In this document: positions 53,788 to 63,505 of the stretch, in pieces | Position numbering within the stretch: the stretch's first letter is position 1 | Layout: every line of letters begins with the position of its first letter | NCBI GenBank assembly: GCA_002148405.1 | Contig: MUGG01000133.1 | Location: forward strand, 1 to 64,000 | Direction: 5' to 3' | DNA: 64,000 nucleotides | Origin: Alkalinema sp. CACIAM 70d | GTDB taxonomy: Bacteria; Cyanobacteriota; Cyanobacteriia; Leptolyngbyales; Leptolyngbyaceae | The notes under the pieces: model-generated | Told to the model about the DNA's origin: nothing | Seen by the model: only the letters and a program-made list of their open reading frames with translations | Databases searched by the model: none | Program-made: the position numbers and the translations under genes

Positions 53788-54153
53788 ATGCAAGCAACTC
53801 GAAAAACTTATGTTCTCAAGCTTTACGTCGCTGGAAATACGCCGAACTCCATTCGTGCGCTGAAAACCCTTAACAACATCCTGGAAGAAGAATTTCAAGG
53901 CGTCTATGCCCTCAAAGTCATCGATGTTCTTAAAAATCCTCAATTAGCAGAAGAGGATAAAATTCTAGCGACACCAACCCTAGCAAAATTACTGCCCCCA
54001 CCGGTTCGAAAAATCATTGGGGATCTCTCCGATCGGGAGCGGGTTCTGATTGGCCTTGACCTGCTGTACAGTGAACTCCAGGATGAAAAAAACGAGGCAT
54101 GGCAGGATCAACCGTCCCCCCAGAATCTTAGGGAAAACGGGGAATCGCCATGA
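53788..54153 (+). CDS. kaiB: KaiB, circadian clock protein
   Basis: A 121-residue protein from ATG 53788; an upstream GTG (53776) would add four residues and is less likely. The thioredoxin-like core is standard: TYVLKLYVAGNTPNSIRALK, YALKVIDVLKNPQLAEEDKI, ATPTLAKLLPPPVRKIIGDL, DRERVLIGLDLL. KaiB is fold-switching: it binds phosphorylated KaiC and sequesters KaiA at night. The C-terminus is longer than in Synechococcus elongatus (102 aa), with an acidic tail plus about 15 further polar residues. kaiC follows 91 bases downstream, giving the classical kaiBC operon. Confidence 0.97.
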   Translation: MQATRKTYVLKLYVAGNTPNSIRALKTLNNILEEEFQGVYALKVIDVLKNPQLAEEDKILATPTLAKLLPPPVRKIIGDLSDRERVLIGLDLLYSELQDEKNEAWQDQPSPQNLRENGESP

Positions 54154-54244
54154 GTTTGCATTTTTTGTGATAAAAACATGAGAAGTGTTACAAACCTTTG
54201 ATCAAGACTTTGCGGGAGTTTACTCCGGCGTTTGATAAATTTCT

Positions 54245-55801
54245 ATGGATGCCAATAAGCAATCTGAACCACGGAGTCGCTCAGAACTAGTCGGGGTGCA
54301 AAAAATTCGCACCATGATTGAGGGCTTCGATGATATTAGTCATGGCGGGTTTCCAGTCGGTCGCACCAGCTTGGTGAGTGGCACGTCAGGAACCGGAAAG
54401 ACCCTTTTTGCCGTTCAATTTCTTTACAATGGCATCACTCAATTCGACGAAGCGGGTATTTTTGTCACCTTTGAAGAATCAACCGCAGACATCATCAAAA
54501 ATGCCGTGAGCTTTGGATGGGATCTCCAGAAACTGATTGATGAAGGAAAATTGTTTGTTCTGGATGCCTCCCCCGATCCCGAAGGCCAGGAAGTTGTAGG
54601 GAACTTTGACTTTTCAGCATTGATTGAGCGGATCCAGTATGCTATCCGCAAATACAAAGCCAAACGGGTTTCGATCGATTCCGTCACCGCACTTTTCCAG
54701 CAATACGACTCCGCCTCCGTCGTACGCCGCGAAATTCTTCGCCTCGTCTCTCGGCTGAAGCAGATTGGGGTAACCACCGTGATCACGACCGAGCGCACCG
54801 AAGAGTACGGCCCCGTGGCCCGGTTTGGCGTTGAGGAATTTGTGTCCGACAACGTTGTGATTGTGCGCAACGTCCTAGAGGGCGAACGCCGTCGGCGCAC
54901 CATGGAAATCCTCAAATTGCGCGGCACCACCCATATGAAGGGCGAGTACCCCTTCACCATTACCGACCAGGGCATCAACATTTTTCCCTTGGGCGCAATG
55001 CGGCTTACCCAACGATCGTCCAATGCCCGTGTCTCCTCCGGGGTCAAAACTTTGGACGAAATGTGTGGTGGGGGCTTTTTCAAGGACTCGATCATCCTGG
55101 CAACGGGGGCCACAGGTACTGGCAAAACCCTCTTGGTCAGCAAATTCCTTCAGGAAGGCTGTATGCAAGGGGAACGGGCTATTTTATTCGCCTACGAAGA
55201 ATCCCGCGCCCAACTGTCTCGCAACGCCTACTCCTGGGGCATTGATTTTGAGGAGCTGGAACAACAGGGATTGCTCAAAATTATCTGTGCCTACCCAGAA
55301 TCGGCAGGATTAGAAGACCACCTGCAAATCATCAAGTCGGAAATTGCTGAGTTTAAGCCCACTCGTATTGCGATCGACTCCCTCTCCGCCTTGGCGCGGG
55401 GCGTGAGCAATAATGCCTTCCGGCAGTTTGTGATTGGGGTGACAGGCTTTGCCAAGCAGGAAGAAATTACCGGCTTCTTCACCAACACCACCGACCAGTT
55501 CATGGGTTCCCACTCGATTACGGATTCCCACATTTCCACCATCACCGACACAATTATCATGTTGCAGTATGTGGAAATTCGGGGTGAGATGTCGCGAGCG
55601 CTCAACGTCTTCAAGATGCGGGGCTCCTGGCATGACAAGGGCATCCGGGAGTACACGATCAGTGCCCAAGGGCCAGAAATCAAGGATTCCTTCCGCAATT
55701 TCGAGCGTATCATCAGCGGTTCCCCCAGCCGCATCGCGATCGACGAAAAGACGGAACTGGGCCGCATTGCCAAGGGCTTAAAGTTGGATGACAGCTTGTA
55801 A
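54245..55801 (+). CDS. kaiC: KaiC, circadian clock ATPase and autokinase
   Basis: A 518-residue double RecA-like ATPase whose numbering matches Synechococcus elongatus. CI domain: Walker A GTSGTGKT at 46-53 and catalytic Glu77/Glu78 (TFEES). CII domain: Walker A GATGTGKT at 288-295 and Glu318/Glu319 (YEES). The autophosphorylation sites are Ser431 and Thr432 in ITDSHISTITDT (425-436). The C-terminal A-loop that KaiA grips is present (ERIISGSPSRI, 487-497). The hexamer cycles through phosphorylation states and passes time to SasA/RpaA. There is no strong ribosome site before the ATG, consistent with translational coupling to kaiB, though the gap is 91 bases. All key residues are intact. Confidence 0.99.
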   Translation: MDANKQSEPRSRSELVGVQKIRTMIEGFDDISHGGFPVGRTSLVSGTSGTGKTLFAVQFLYNGITQFDEAGIFVTFEESTADIIKNAVSFGWDLQKLIDEGKLFVLDASPDPEGQEVVGNFDFSALIERIQYAIRKYKAKRVSIDSVTALFQQYDSASVVRREILRLVSRLKQIGVTTVITTERTEEYGPVARFGVEEFVSDNVVIVRNVLEGERRRRTMEILKLRGTTHMKGEYPFTITDQGINIFPLGAMRLTQRSSNARVSSGVKTLDEMCGGGFFKDSIILATGATGTGKTLLVSKFLQEGCMQGERAILFAYEESRAQLSRNAYSWGIDFEELEQQGLLKIICAYPESAGLEDHLQIIKSEIAEFKPTRIAIDSLSALARGVSNNAFRQFVIGVTGFAKQEEITGFFTNTTDQFMGSHSITDSHISTITDTIIMLQYVEIRGEMSRALNVFKMRGSWHDKGIREYTISAQGPEIKDSFRNFERIISGSPSRIAIDEKTELGRIAKGLKLDDSL

Positions 55802-55885
55802 CCGTGTTTTGTCGCTCTCGTTTTCCCTGGGATCTGCCAGGAGGAAGGGTGGCCGATTCAGCTACTAGCCCGATCGAACCGTCGT

Positions 55886-55918
55886 CCCAGCCAAGTCCCA
55901 GCCAAGTCCCAGTCAATT
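55886..55918. repeat. 11-bp tandem repeat downstream of kaiC
   Basis: CCCAGCCAAGT occurs at 55886-55896 and 55897-55907, with a third diverged copy CCCAGTCAATT. It lies between kaiC and alaS. Confidence 0.7.
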
Positions 55919-55991
55919 AACTTCAGGCTAGTTGACAGGCACGATCGAGAAACATTCCGGATTTCCCCGTGTAAAATCCTGTCTTTGTGAG

Positions 55992-56029
55992 AATTCCACG
56001 GCAGAATTAAGATAGTATTCTGTGGAATT
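55992..56029. promoter_or_regulatory. Inverted repeat just before the alaS start
   Basis: AATTCCA (55992-55998) and CAGAAT (56002-56007) pair with ATTCTG (56017-56022) and TGGAATT (56023-56029), with a three-base bulge on the left arm. It ends 23 bases before the start codon of alaS. It may be an operator or a leader hairpin controlling alaS. Confidence 0.5.
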
Positions 56030-56052
56030 TTGACAAACTCGATAACCCTGCC

Positions 56053-58689
56053 ATGGCAACCCCGCAACCCCCAGCTCCTTTGAGCGGCGCACAAATTCGT
56101 CAACAGTTTCTGGCCTTCTTTGAAAGCAAGGGACATCAGCCCATGGCGAGTGCCTCCCTCGTGCCCGAAGATCCGACCGTACTGCTGACGATCGCGGGGA
56201 TGTTACCGTTTAAGCCCATTTTTCTAGGCCAGCGCCAACCAGAGTTTCCTCGGGCAACCACCTCTCAGAAATGTATTCGCACCAACGATATTGAGAATGT
56301 GGGTCGCACGGCTCGCCACCATACCTTCTTTGAAATGTTGGGCAACTTCAGCTTTGGCGATTACTTCAAAAAACAAGCGATCGCCTACGCTTGGGAACTG
56401 ACCACCCAAGTCTTTCAAATTCCGCCCGATCGGGTCGTGGTCAGCGTCTTTGAAGAGGATGACGAAGCCTTTGCCCTCTGGCGCGATGACATTGGCATTC
56501 CCGCCCACCGGATTCAGCGTATGGGCGCAGATGATAATTTTTGGGTATCCGGCCCCACTGGCCCCTGCGGTCCCTGTTCGGAACTGTACTACGACTTCAA
56601 GCCGGAGTTAGGTGACGATGCCATTGACTTGGAAGATGACTCACGGTTTATCGAGTTCTACAACCTGGTCTTCATGCAGTACAACCGGGATGCCGAAGGC
56701 AACCTAACGCCCCTGCAAAACCAGAATATTGACACAGGTATGGGCTTGGAGCGGATGGCTCAAATTCTCCAGAAAAAGCCCAACAACTACGAAACTGACC
56801 TAATTTTCCCGATCATTGAAACCGCCGCTGCCCTAGCTGGTATTGATTATCACACCGCAACGGAAGAAACTAAAGTTTCTCTTAAGGTCATTGGAGATCA
56901 TGTCCGTGCAGTGGTACATATGATTGCTGATGGAATCACGGCCTCCAACGAAGGTCGAGGCTATATTTTGCGACGGTTGATCCGTCGGGTGGTACGCCAC
57001 GGACGATTGCTGGGGATTCAGGAAAATTTCACGATTAAGGTCGCTGAAACAGCCATTCAGCTATCAGAAGTCCAATATCCCAACGTACGGGAACGGGAAG
57101 AATTTATTCAATCTAATTTGCAACTGGAAGAACAACGCTTCCGGGAAACCCTCGATCGCGGTGAGAAGTTGTTAGAGGAAATCCTCGATCGGGTCAAGGA
57201 CACCATTCCTGGCACAGATGCCTTCGTTCTCTATGACACCTACGGCTTCCCGGTGGAATTGACCCAAGAGATCGCTGAAGAAAAGGGCTTGACCGTGGAT
57301 ATGGCTGGCTTCAATGCTGAAATGGAAAAACAGCGGGAACGAGCCAAGGCTGCCCATAAGTCGATCGACCTCACCGTCCAAGGCTCCCTAGACACGTTGG
57401 CAGAGCAAATTCATCCCACAGATTTTCTGGGCCATCAACAAACCAGTCATGCCGCCAAGGTCGAATTGTTACTAGTTAACGGTGAACCGGTAGAAACGGC
57501 GATCGCGGGAACAGCAGTACAAGTGATCGTGGATAAAACACCCTTTTATGCAGAATCTGGGGGACAAATCGGAGATCGGGGCTACTTCTCTACCGGGGAG
57601 ACACTCGTGCGGATCGAAGATGTGCAAAAGGAATCCGGGTTCTTTGTCCACTATGGCAAGGTGGAACGGGGCAGCCTTCAAACTGGATCCACGGTCACTG
57701 CGCAGATTGATCTGGCTTGCCGTCGTCGCGCCCAAGCCAACCACTCCGCCACGCACCTTTTGCAGTCCGCCCTGAAAAAACTGGTGGATGAAAATATCGG
57801 TCAAGCCGGATCCTTAGTCTCCTTCGATCGACTACGCTTCGACTTCAACTATGCCAAAGCCCTCACTCCAGAGCAGGTGCAACAAGTAGAGGAACAGGTC
57901 AATCTCTGGATTGCCGAAGCCCACGGATCTGTAATTGCAGACATGTCCCTCGCGGATGCCAAAGCCAAGGGAGCCACCGCCATGTTCGGCGAAAAATATG
58001 CCGATGTGGTGCGGGTCATCGACTTTCCTGGCGTCTCCATGGAACTCTGTGGGGGCACCCATGTGAACAACACGGCTGAAATTGGCGTGTTCAAAATTAT
58101 TTCGGAAACGGGGGTCGCTGCGGGGATCCGACGGATTGAAGCAGTGGCAGGGCCAGCGGTGTTGGATTACCTCAACGTTCGGGAAGCGGTGGTAAAGGAT
58201 CTCAGCGATCGCTTTAAGGTCAAACCGGAGGAAATTAGCGATCGCATCACCAGCCTACAAACGGAACTGAAGGATACCCAAAAACAATTAGCGGCCACAA
58301 AGGCTCAGTTGGCTGTGGCCAAATCCGATCAACTGCTAGCAGAAGCAGAGGCGATCGGATCCTTCAAGGTACTCGTGGCGGAATTACCAGGAGCCGATGC
58401 TGACTCGCTCAAGAGCGCAGCGGAAACCCTGTTACAAAAGCTAGGCGAGGGCGCTGTCGTTCTCGGATCCAGTCCTGAAGACGGGAAGGTTAATTTTGTT
58501 GCCACCTTTGCCAAGGGCGTTGTAGACAAAGGACTGCAAGCGGGGAAAGTTGTGGGCGCGATCGCCAAAATCTGTGGCGGTGGGGGCGGCGGTCGTCCCA
58601 ATTTTGCCCAGGCTGGCGGACGGGATGCTAGCAAACTCCAGGCGGCACTGGAGGAAGCAAAACAACAACTTACGACAGGACTGAGCTAG
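56053..58689 (+). CDS. alaS: Alanyl-tRNA synthetase
   Basis: An 878-residue enzyme of standard length that attaches alanine to tRNA-Ala and edits mischarged Ser/Gly. The class II catalytic core covers residues 1-250 with RTARHHTFFEMLGNFSFGDYF and FWVSGPTGPCGPCSELYYD. The editing domain carries NHSATHLLQSALK (HxxxH) and MELCGGTHV (the C and H of the zinc site). The C-terminal oligomerisation/C-Ala part is rich in glycine near the end (CGGGGGGRPNFAQAGG). It begins with a short ATG frame about 250 bases after kaiC and is likely transcribed on its own. An inverted repeat precedes its start codon. Confidence 0.97.
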   Translation: MATPQPPAPLSGAQIRQQFLAFFESKGHQPMASASLVPEDPTVLLTIAGMLPFKPIFLGQRQPEFPRATTSQKCIRTNDIENVGRTARHHTFFEMLGNFSFGDYFKKQAIAYAWELTTQVFQIPPDRVVVSVFEEDDEAFALWRDDIGIPAHRIQRMGADDNFWVSGPTGPCGPCSELYYDFKPELGDDAIDLEDDSRFIEFYNLVFMQYNRDAEGNLTPLQNQNIDTGMGLERMAQILQKKPNNYETDLIFPIIETAAALAGIDYHTATEETKVSLKVIGDHVRAVVHMIADGITASNEGRGYILRRLIRRVVRHGRLLGIQENFTIKVAETAIQLSEVQYPNVREREEFIQSNLQLEEQRFRETLDRGEKLLEEILDRVKDTIPGTDAFVLYDTYGFPVELTQEIAEEKGLTVDMAGFNAEMEKQRERAKAAHKSIDLTVQGSLDTLAEQIHPTDFLGHQQTSHAAKVELLLVNGEPVETAIAGTAVQVIVDKTPFYAESGGQIGDRGYFSTGETLVRIEDVQKESGFFVHYGKVERGSLQTGSTVTAQIDLACRRRAQANHSATHLLQSALKKLVDENIGQAGSLVSFDRLRFDFNYAKALTPEQVQQVEEQVNLWIAEAHGSVIADMSLADAKAKGATAMFGEKYADVVRVIDFPGVSMELCGGTHVNNTAEIGVFKIISETGVAAGIRRIEAVAGPAVLDYLNVREAVVKDLSDRFKVKPEEISDRITSLQTELKDTQKQLAATKAQLAVAKSDQLLAEAEAIGSFKVLVAELPGADADSLKSAAETLLQKLGEGAVVLGSSPEDGKVNFVATFAKGVVDKGLQAGKVVGAIAKICGGGGGGRPNFAQAGGRDASKLQAALEEAKQQLTTGLS

Positions 58690-58982
58690 TCCCTTCTCCC
58701 CATCACCCCTCAATCGCAGCAGCGCACCGAATCTCCCATGGGGTCTGTTTTGCGGGGGATCGAGTCCATTCAATCCAGGTTCCCTCCAGGTCGCTTCCGT
58801 TGAGATTGCGCATTTTAACGCTGCGATCGCAGTCCTACGCGACCTAGGAAGGGATTTTTGTATGAACATTTTTTCGTCGGCAAATTCTTAAAAAATAGGG
58901 GATCGTATGTAACGAATTAATGCGACTATATGGACTAGGTACAAAAACTTATCCAAATAATCTATCGAGGGAGAGTCGATCC

Positions 58983-60185
58983 GTGCCTAAGAAGACGATC
59001 GAAAACTTGACTGCCGCTGATTTACAAGGCAAGCGCGTATTTGTCCGTGTAGACTTCAACGTGCCTGTAGATGAGAATCGCAATATTACCGACGATACTC
59101 GGATCCGGGCTGCTCTGCCCACCATTCAAAACCTCACTTCCAAAGGCGCGAAGGTAATCCTGGCTAGCCACTTCGGTCGTCCCAAGGGTGTGGATGACAA
59201 ACTGCGTTTAGATCCCGTTGCACAACGGTTGTCCGAACTCCTCGGCAAGTCCGTCGTCAAAACCGATGATTGCATCGGCGAGGATGTGGCTGCAAAAGTG
59301 GGTGCCCTGAACGATGGCGACGTGTTGTTGCTGGAAAACGTTCGTTTCTACCCCGAAGAAGAAAAGAACGATCCCGAGTTCGCCAAGAAACTCGCTTCCG
59401 TAGCCGATCTCTACGTTAACGATGCCTTCGGAACCGCCCACCGCGCCCACGCATCTACTGAAGGTGTAACCAAGTACCTCAGCCCCTCCGTTGCAGGTTT
59501 GCTGGTAGAAAAAGAACTGCAATTCCTGCAAGAAGCGATCGAAAATCCTCAACGGCCTCTGGCGGCGATCGTTGGTGGATCGAAAGTATCTAGCAAAATC
59601 GGCGTGATCGAAACCCTACTTGAAAAAGTAGACAAGCTGTTCATCGGCGGCGGCATGGTCTTCACCTTCTACAAAGCCCGTGGCCTGTCTGTCGGTAGCT
59701 CTCTGGTGGAAGATGACAAACTGGAACTGGCAAAAACCCTAGAGATCAAAGCCAAAGAAAAAGGCGTTGAATTGCTGCTGCCCACCGACGTGGTCGTGGC
59801 TGATAAATTCTCCGCTGAAGCCAATACTCAAACCGTGGCCGCAGATGCCATTCCCGACGGCTGGATGGGTCTGGATATCGGCCCCGATTCCGTAGAAACC
59901 TTCCAAGCGGCTCTGGCGAACTGCAAGAGCGTCATCTGGAACGGCCCCATGGGTGTGTTTGAAATCGACAAGTTCGCTAAGGGCACTGAAGCGATCGCAA
60001 ATACTCTTGCTGGTTTGACTCCTCAAGGTTGTACCACCATCATCGGCGGTGGTGACTCTGTGGCAGCCGTGGAAAAAGTGGGTGTTGCTAGCCAAATGAG
60101 CCACATTTCAACGGGTGGCGGTGCCAGCTTAGAACTTCTGGAAGGCAAGGTGCTTCCCGGTATTGCAGCACTGGATGAAGCTTAA
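58983..60185 (+). CDS. pgk: Phosphoglycerate kinase
   Basis: A 400-residue enzyme from the GTG at 58983, which is preceded by GAGGGAG about 10 nt upstream; a longer frame from 58920 has no such site. It starts MPKKTIENLTAADLQGKRVF and contains the signatures VRVDFNVPVDENRNITDDTR, LASHFGRPKG, EEEKNDPEF, AIVGGSKVSSKIGVI, GGGMVFTF and CTTIIGGGDSVAAVEK (nucleotide loop). It transfers the phosphate between 1,3-bisphosphoglycerate and ADP in glycolysis and in the Calvin cycle. The gene is followed by a strong terminator. Confidence 0.98.
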   Translation: MPKKTIENLTAADLQGKRVFVRVDFNVPVDENRNITDDTRIRAALPTIQNLTSKGAKVILASHFGRPKGVDDKLRLDPVAQRLSELLGKSVVKTDDCIGEDVAAKVGALNDGDVLLLENVRFYPEEEKNDPEFAKKLASVADLYVNDAFGTAHRAHASTEGVTKYLSPSVAGLLVEKELQFLQEAIENPQRPLAAIVGGSKVSSKIGVIETLLEKVDKLFIGGGMVFTFYKARGLSVGSSLVEDDKLELAKTLEIKAKEKGVELLLPTDVVVADKFSAEANTQTVAADAIPDGWMGLDIGPDSVETFQAALANCKSVIWNGPMGVFEIDKFAKGTEAIANTLAGLTPQGCTTIIGGGDSVAAVEKVGVASQMSHISTGGGASLELLEGKVLPGIAALDEA

Positions 60186-60237
60186 TTGTTCTGAAAGTTG
60201 CTAACCTATCCTGAACTAAATTTTTTTATTTTTACGG

Positions 60238-60262
60238 ACATGGCTTAGGCCATGTTTTTTTT
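60238..60262 (+). terminator. Rho-independent terminator of pgk
   Basis: ACATGGC and GCCATGT form a 7-bp stem with loop TTAG, followed by eight T. It lies about 55 bases after the pgk stop. Confidence 0.9.
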
Positions 60263-60483
60263 GTGAGTTAGATGAATTTGGGTGTTCCTAGATGTTGAAC
60301 CTAGGGAGTACAGTGGCACTGCTTTATCCGATCAACCTCTTATGTCCCCCTAGCACTTTTATGTCCCCCCTATCGTTTCCTAATTTTTGAAACTTACTCC
60401 ATGGCCGCTAGATTTCTCTATAGCCGTTTTGAGTCATTGACCAGCAAGTTGGACAAACCAAAATCAGTCCAAAATCAGTTTGA

Positions 60484-60516
60484 CAAAAAAGGAGGGAACG
60501 TAGTGTTCCCTCCTGA
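60484..60516 (-). terminator. Rho-independent terminator of the LysM/M23 gene
   Basis: GGAGGGAAC and GTTCCCTCC form a 9-bp stem with a five-base loop. On the minus strand it is followed by TTTTTTG, about 40 bases beyond the stop of the gene at 60553. Confidence 0.88.
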
Positions 60517-60552
60517 GCTAGAAGTTCCTAGTTAACTAGCTTTTACAAATAA

Positions 60553-62571
60553 CTAGCTAGCATTGTTGCCAAGATAGGCGATCGGATTAACCGTGCCTCC
60601 GTTGGGCAAATGGATTTCAAAGTGGGTATGAGGCCCAGTGCTGAAACCAGTGCTCCCCATTTCAGCAATTTGCTGTCCTTGAGCAACTTGCTGTCCTGAA
60701 CGCACCAAGATGCGGTTGTTGTGGGCATAGCGAGTCATCGAACCATCTGGGTGAGTCACTTCCACCAAATAGCCATACCCACCATCATTCCAACCTGCAA
60801 AGGAGACAACGCCATTTGCAGAAGCTACCACAGGGGTTCCTACGGGAGCTGCAACATCGATTCCCTTATGCATCCGTCCCCATCTCCAGCCATAGCCAGA
60901 GGTAAAGACACCCTTTGCAGGCCAAATGTAGCCCGTCATTTTACCATTGCCCTTACCCGGCAAATAGTTGTCCGGAGTTCCAATTGGCGGCAGGTCAGGA
61001 GACACCATCTTCCGAACTGAAGCCTGAACCACAGGTGCATAGGACTCTGAGCCCAACGAAGCCCGAGCAATGACTTGACGCTTCGGCAATTCAGCAACCG
61101 GCAGGGTTTGGACTTTCTGGATCTGTTGAACCCGTTGTTGACCGATCGAGCGCACCTCAGACATCAAGCTATCCAAACGGCTACCTGACTTAAATTCAGG
61201 GTTGACTGCCATCGGCTTGGGTGAGTTCAGTGCCAGGGATGTAGGAACAGGCGCAGCTGCACGCTGAGGTTCCTTATATTGCACAGAACGGACAGTGGAG
61301 GAAGCACTGGCCGCTTGGTACTTTTGACGTAGCTTAGCCACCTCAGCCACAAGGTTCTCAACATACCGACCTTGGGGCTTTTCAGGATTCACCAAAGAGT
61401 CCACAGTCGGAGGCTGAATTACCTTGGCATTCGGCAAGGTATTCAGGTTCGGCGTCGAAAGGGCGAGCGCTTCCGAAGACACCACCTTAGGTGCTGAAGT
61501 CACAGACGCGGAAGCCACAGGTACTGAAGCCACAGAAGTTTCAGTTGTAACCGTTGGAACTGGTCTGGAAGCAACTTTTACAGAATCAAGCGATTTTGTA
61601 GAGGTAACCTGTTGTACCTCCGGCAAGCCCTTGACTTCTGGTAGAGCTGCTAGCCGTTGTTCCCCAGCCGCAACTTGAGGAATCCGAATCACTTGATTCG
61701 CTTTGAGCAAATCCGGATTATCCAAATTGTTCAGTGCAGCCAACTCTCGAGAAGATACGCCATGGTTCTTCGCGATCGTAGACAGAGTTTCACCAGAGTT
61801 AACTTGGTAATTTGTGAATCCTTGAGCCGAAGCAACCACCAACTTTTGCTCAGGCAGACGGCTAGAAGCCAGTGTGTTCAGAGACTCCTCAGACTTTAAC
61901 TCCGCCAGACTTGACTTCAGACGATCCCGTTTCTCCTGCAGTTTGGAGAATGCCTCGCTTTGCTTGAGCTTAGCCGAACTACCTGCACTCTGAAGTAGAT
62001 CAACAGAATCCGTTTGTGCAGAAGCCACTACCGTTTTGGTAGAAACAGTCTCTACATTCGGCAGAACCACATCTACTGGTTGTGAGCTAACCACTTGGGT
62101 ATTCGTAACCACCTGAGTTGCCCCAGGTACCTCCAAGATCTGGCCCACATACAACGTAGACGAAGGTCTTAAGCGATTGGCCGTCGCCAAGACTTTGACA
62201 TCCACACCATACTGAGCAGCAATCTTCCAAAGGGTTTGCCCCTCTTGCACAGTATGGGTAATTACTTTGATTGCATCTGCTGGCTTAGGTAAAGCCGCAG
62301 TCAGAGAGAGATCAGGTGCAGTTTGAGCAGATGGCTCAGTCGAGACAGGCTCAGATTGATTAGAGTCTTGACTAGTTGCTGCGTGGCTTTTCTGGGGTAC
62401 CAGCAGGCCACAAGCCCCTACTGACAACGCCACACCTAACATCGCAACGGAACCGCAGGTAAGACGATTCCCTTCCTGATTCGAGTCTTTCACTTGCTCC
62501 ACTATGGCAGCGGAACCATCATCGGCACAGGCAGGAACAGACCTGACCTTCTGTGGAATTGTACGTTTCAA
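60553..62571 (-). CDS. LysM- and M23-type peptidoglycan endopeptidase
   Basis: A 672-residue envelope protein. The start is TTG at 62571, with AGGAGG 7 nt upstream. A hydrophobic helix (VAMLGVALSVGACGLLV, about 43-59) anchors or exports it. Two LysM domains follow: VQEGQTLWKIAAQYGVDVKV and VNSGETLSTIAKNHGVSSRE. A long Ser/Val/Ala-rich linker leads to a complete M23 peptidase at the C-terminus: GYGWRWGRMHKGIDVAAPVG (His and Asp metal ligands) and STGPHTHFEIHLPNGG (HxH). It probably cleaves peptide cross-links in peptidoglycan during growth or division. It has its own terminator at 60484 and a long upstream gap. The catalytic residues are intact. Confidence 0.92.
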   Translation of the reverse strand: MKRTIPQKVRSVPACADDGSAAIVEQVKDSNQEGNRLTCGSVAMLGVALSVGACGLLVPQKSHAATSQDSNQSEPVSTEPSAQTAPDLSLTAALPKPADAIKVITHTVQEGQTLWKIAAQYGVDVKVLATANRLRPSSTLYVGQILEVPGATQVVTNTQVVSSQPVDVVLPNVETVSTKTVVASAQTDSVDLLQSAGSSAKLKQSEAFSKLQEKRDRLKSSLAELKSEESLNTLASSRLPEQKLVVASAQGFTNYQVNSGETLSTIAKNHGVSSRELAALNNLDNPDLLKANQVIRIPQVAAGEQRLAALPEVKGLPEVQQVTSTKSLDSVKVASRPVPTVTTETSVASVPVASASVTSAPKVVSSEALALSTPNLNTLPNAKVIQPPTVDSLVNPEKPQGRYVENLVAEVAKLRQKYQAASASSTVRSVQYKEPQRAAAPVPTSLALNSPKPMAVNPEFKSGSRLDSLMSEVRSIGQQRVQQIQKVQTLPVAELPKRQVIARASLGSESYAPVVQASVRKMVSPDLPPIGTPDNYLPGKGNGKMTGYIWPAKGVFTSGYGWRWGRMHKGIDVAAPVGTPVVASANGVVSFAGWNDGGYGYLVEVTHPDGSMTRYAHNNRILVRSGQQVAQGQQIAEMGSTGFSTGPHTHFEIHLPNGGTVNPIAYLGNNAS

Positions 62572-63505
62572 AAAACGACCTCCTCAATGTCCAGCGTTTA
62601 ACTGTCCTCGAGCCATTTCAGCTTGCTGCCCTTGACTTATCACTGACCAGATGAATTTACCATCTAGCCTCTTTGGTCTAGGCGAACAGAACATCCAAGA
62701 CAGATTACACCACTCTTGCCTACTTAGACAAATTTGAGATTACTCAACATGATGCAACATGAACTTGCCCAGATTAAATAGCAAACTTTCTTAGTTGGTG
62801 TCAACCAAGGGTGAAACTTATCGCTCGAAATCTTTACCGAAAAGTAAAGTTACTTAAGTGTGTAATCTAGACGACTAATCACTTCAGTAACACAGCACAC
62901 TAACACAGCGCACTGTAGCAAAGTTCCATTGACATTCTGCCCCAGTTTCCAGAGAGACTGTGCAGAAATCGAGGAGTAGCGTTCATTACACTTTCCATCG
63001 ATCGCTTCCACAGTCTTGCGGTTACTCGTCTCCAGAGTTGCCTTCAACGATGAATACCCTAGTGATTTCCTCAACAAAGGAAAGAAATCAGGAAGAAGCA
63101 TTCATTAGTTTTTTGGAACTTAGCCTCACACCGCACAAGAAGAGTTTCCTCAGCTTCTAGACTGGATACAAACGACCTCCAAATCGCTAAGTAAGATCGC
63201 TGAAGTTTCTATTGTTTTTTTTAATCAAACGTTTCGTCTTTCAGAAGATTAATATCTACCAGATTTCTAATAGTTGCCGGGTTGTAAAGAATAGCGGAAA
63301 CCCTTGAGGAGAAGCATTTTTGAGTTTTGAAGTTTCAATATCCAGGATCATTGATTAGACTTTTCTATTGAGGGACTAGCTTCAACTTATCTATGGAAGC
63401 AACCTCGTTAAAGTGGCAAGTGACACCTCAAAGTTAAGGATTTTTTTTGAAAGTATAGATTTTTTGTGGGCCAATTTCTTCCCAGAACGGCCCATTCCAT
63501 CCGTC
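62572..63505. other. 0.93-kb gap without a recognisable gene
   Basis: The upstream region of the LysM/M23 gene on one side and the end of trmL on the other. Short features: the perfect TTGGT-GTCA-ACCAA hairpin near 62796, and the imperfect GGGTT/AACCC pair near 63280. The 83-codon minus frame at 62850-63101 and the 66-codon plus frame at 62960 have no family match by eye, and they overlap each other, so they look spurious. I searched both strands for a c-di-AMP (ydaO) riboswitch and found no convincing core. Confidence 0.5.

Larger units (their letters stand above)
60186..60552. other. Gap with two terminators and no gene
   Basis: About 370 bases between the convergent ends of pgk and the LysM/M23 gene. 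It holds the pgk terminator (60238-60262) and the terminator of the minus-strand gene (60484-60516). The intervening stretch encodes nothing I can support. A repeated TATGTCCCCC motif occurs at 60342 and 60361. Confidence 0.6.

Noticed and set aside
62850..63101. 83-codon minus-strand frame in the long gap
   Set aside because: Overlaps another frame on the opposite strand, no family likeness and no clear ribosome site.
62572..63505. Possible c-di-AMP (ydaO) riboswitch before the LysM/M23 gene
   Set aside because: The gap is of a suitable length and position, but I could not find the conserved core sequence on the minus strand.
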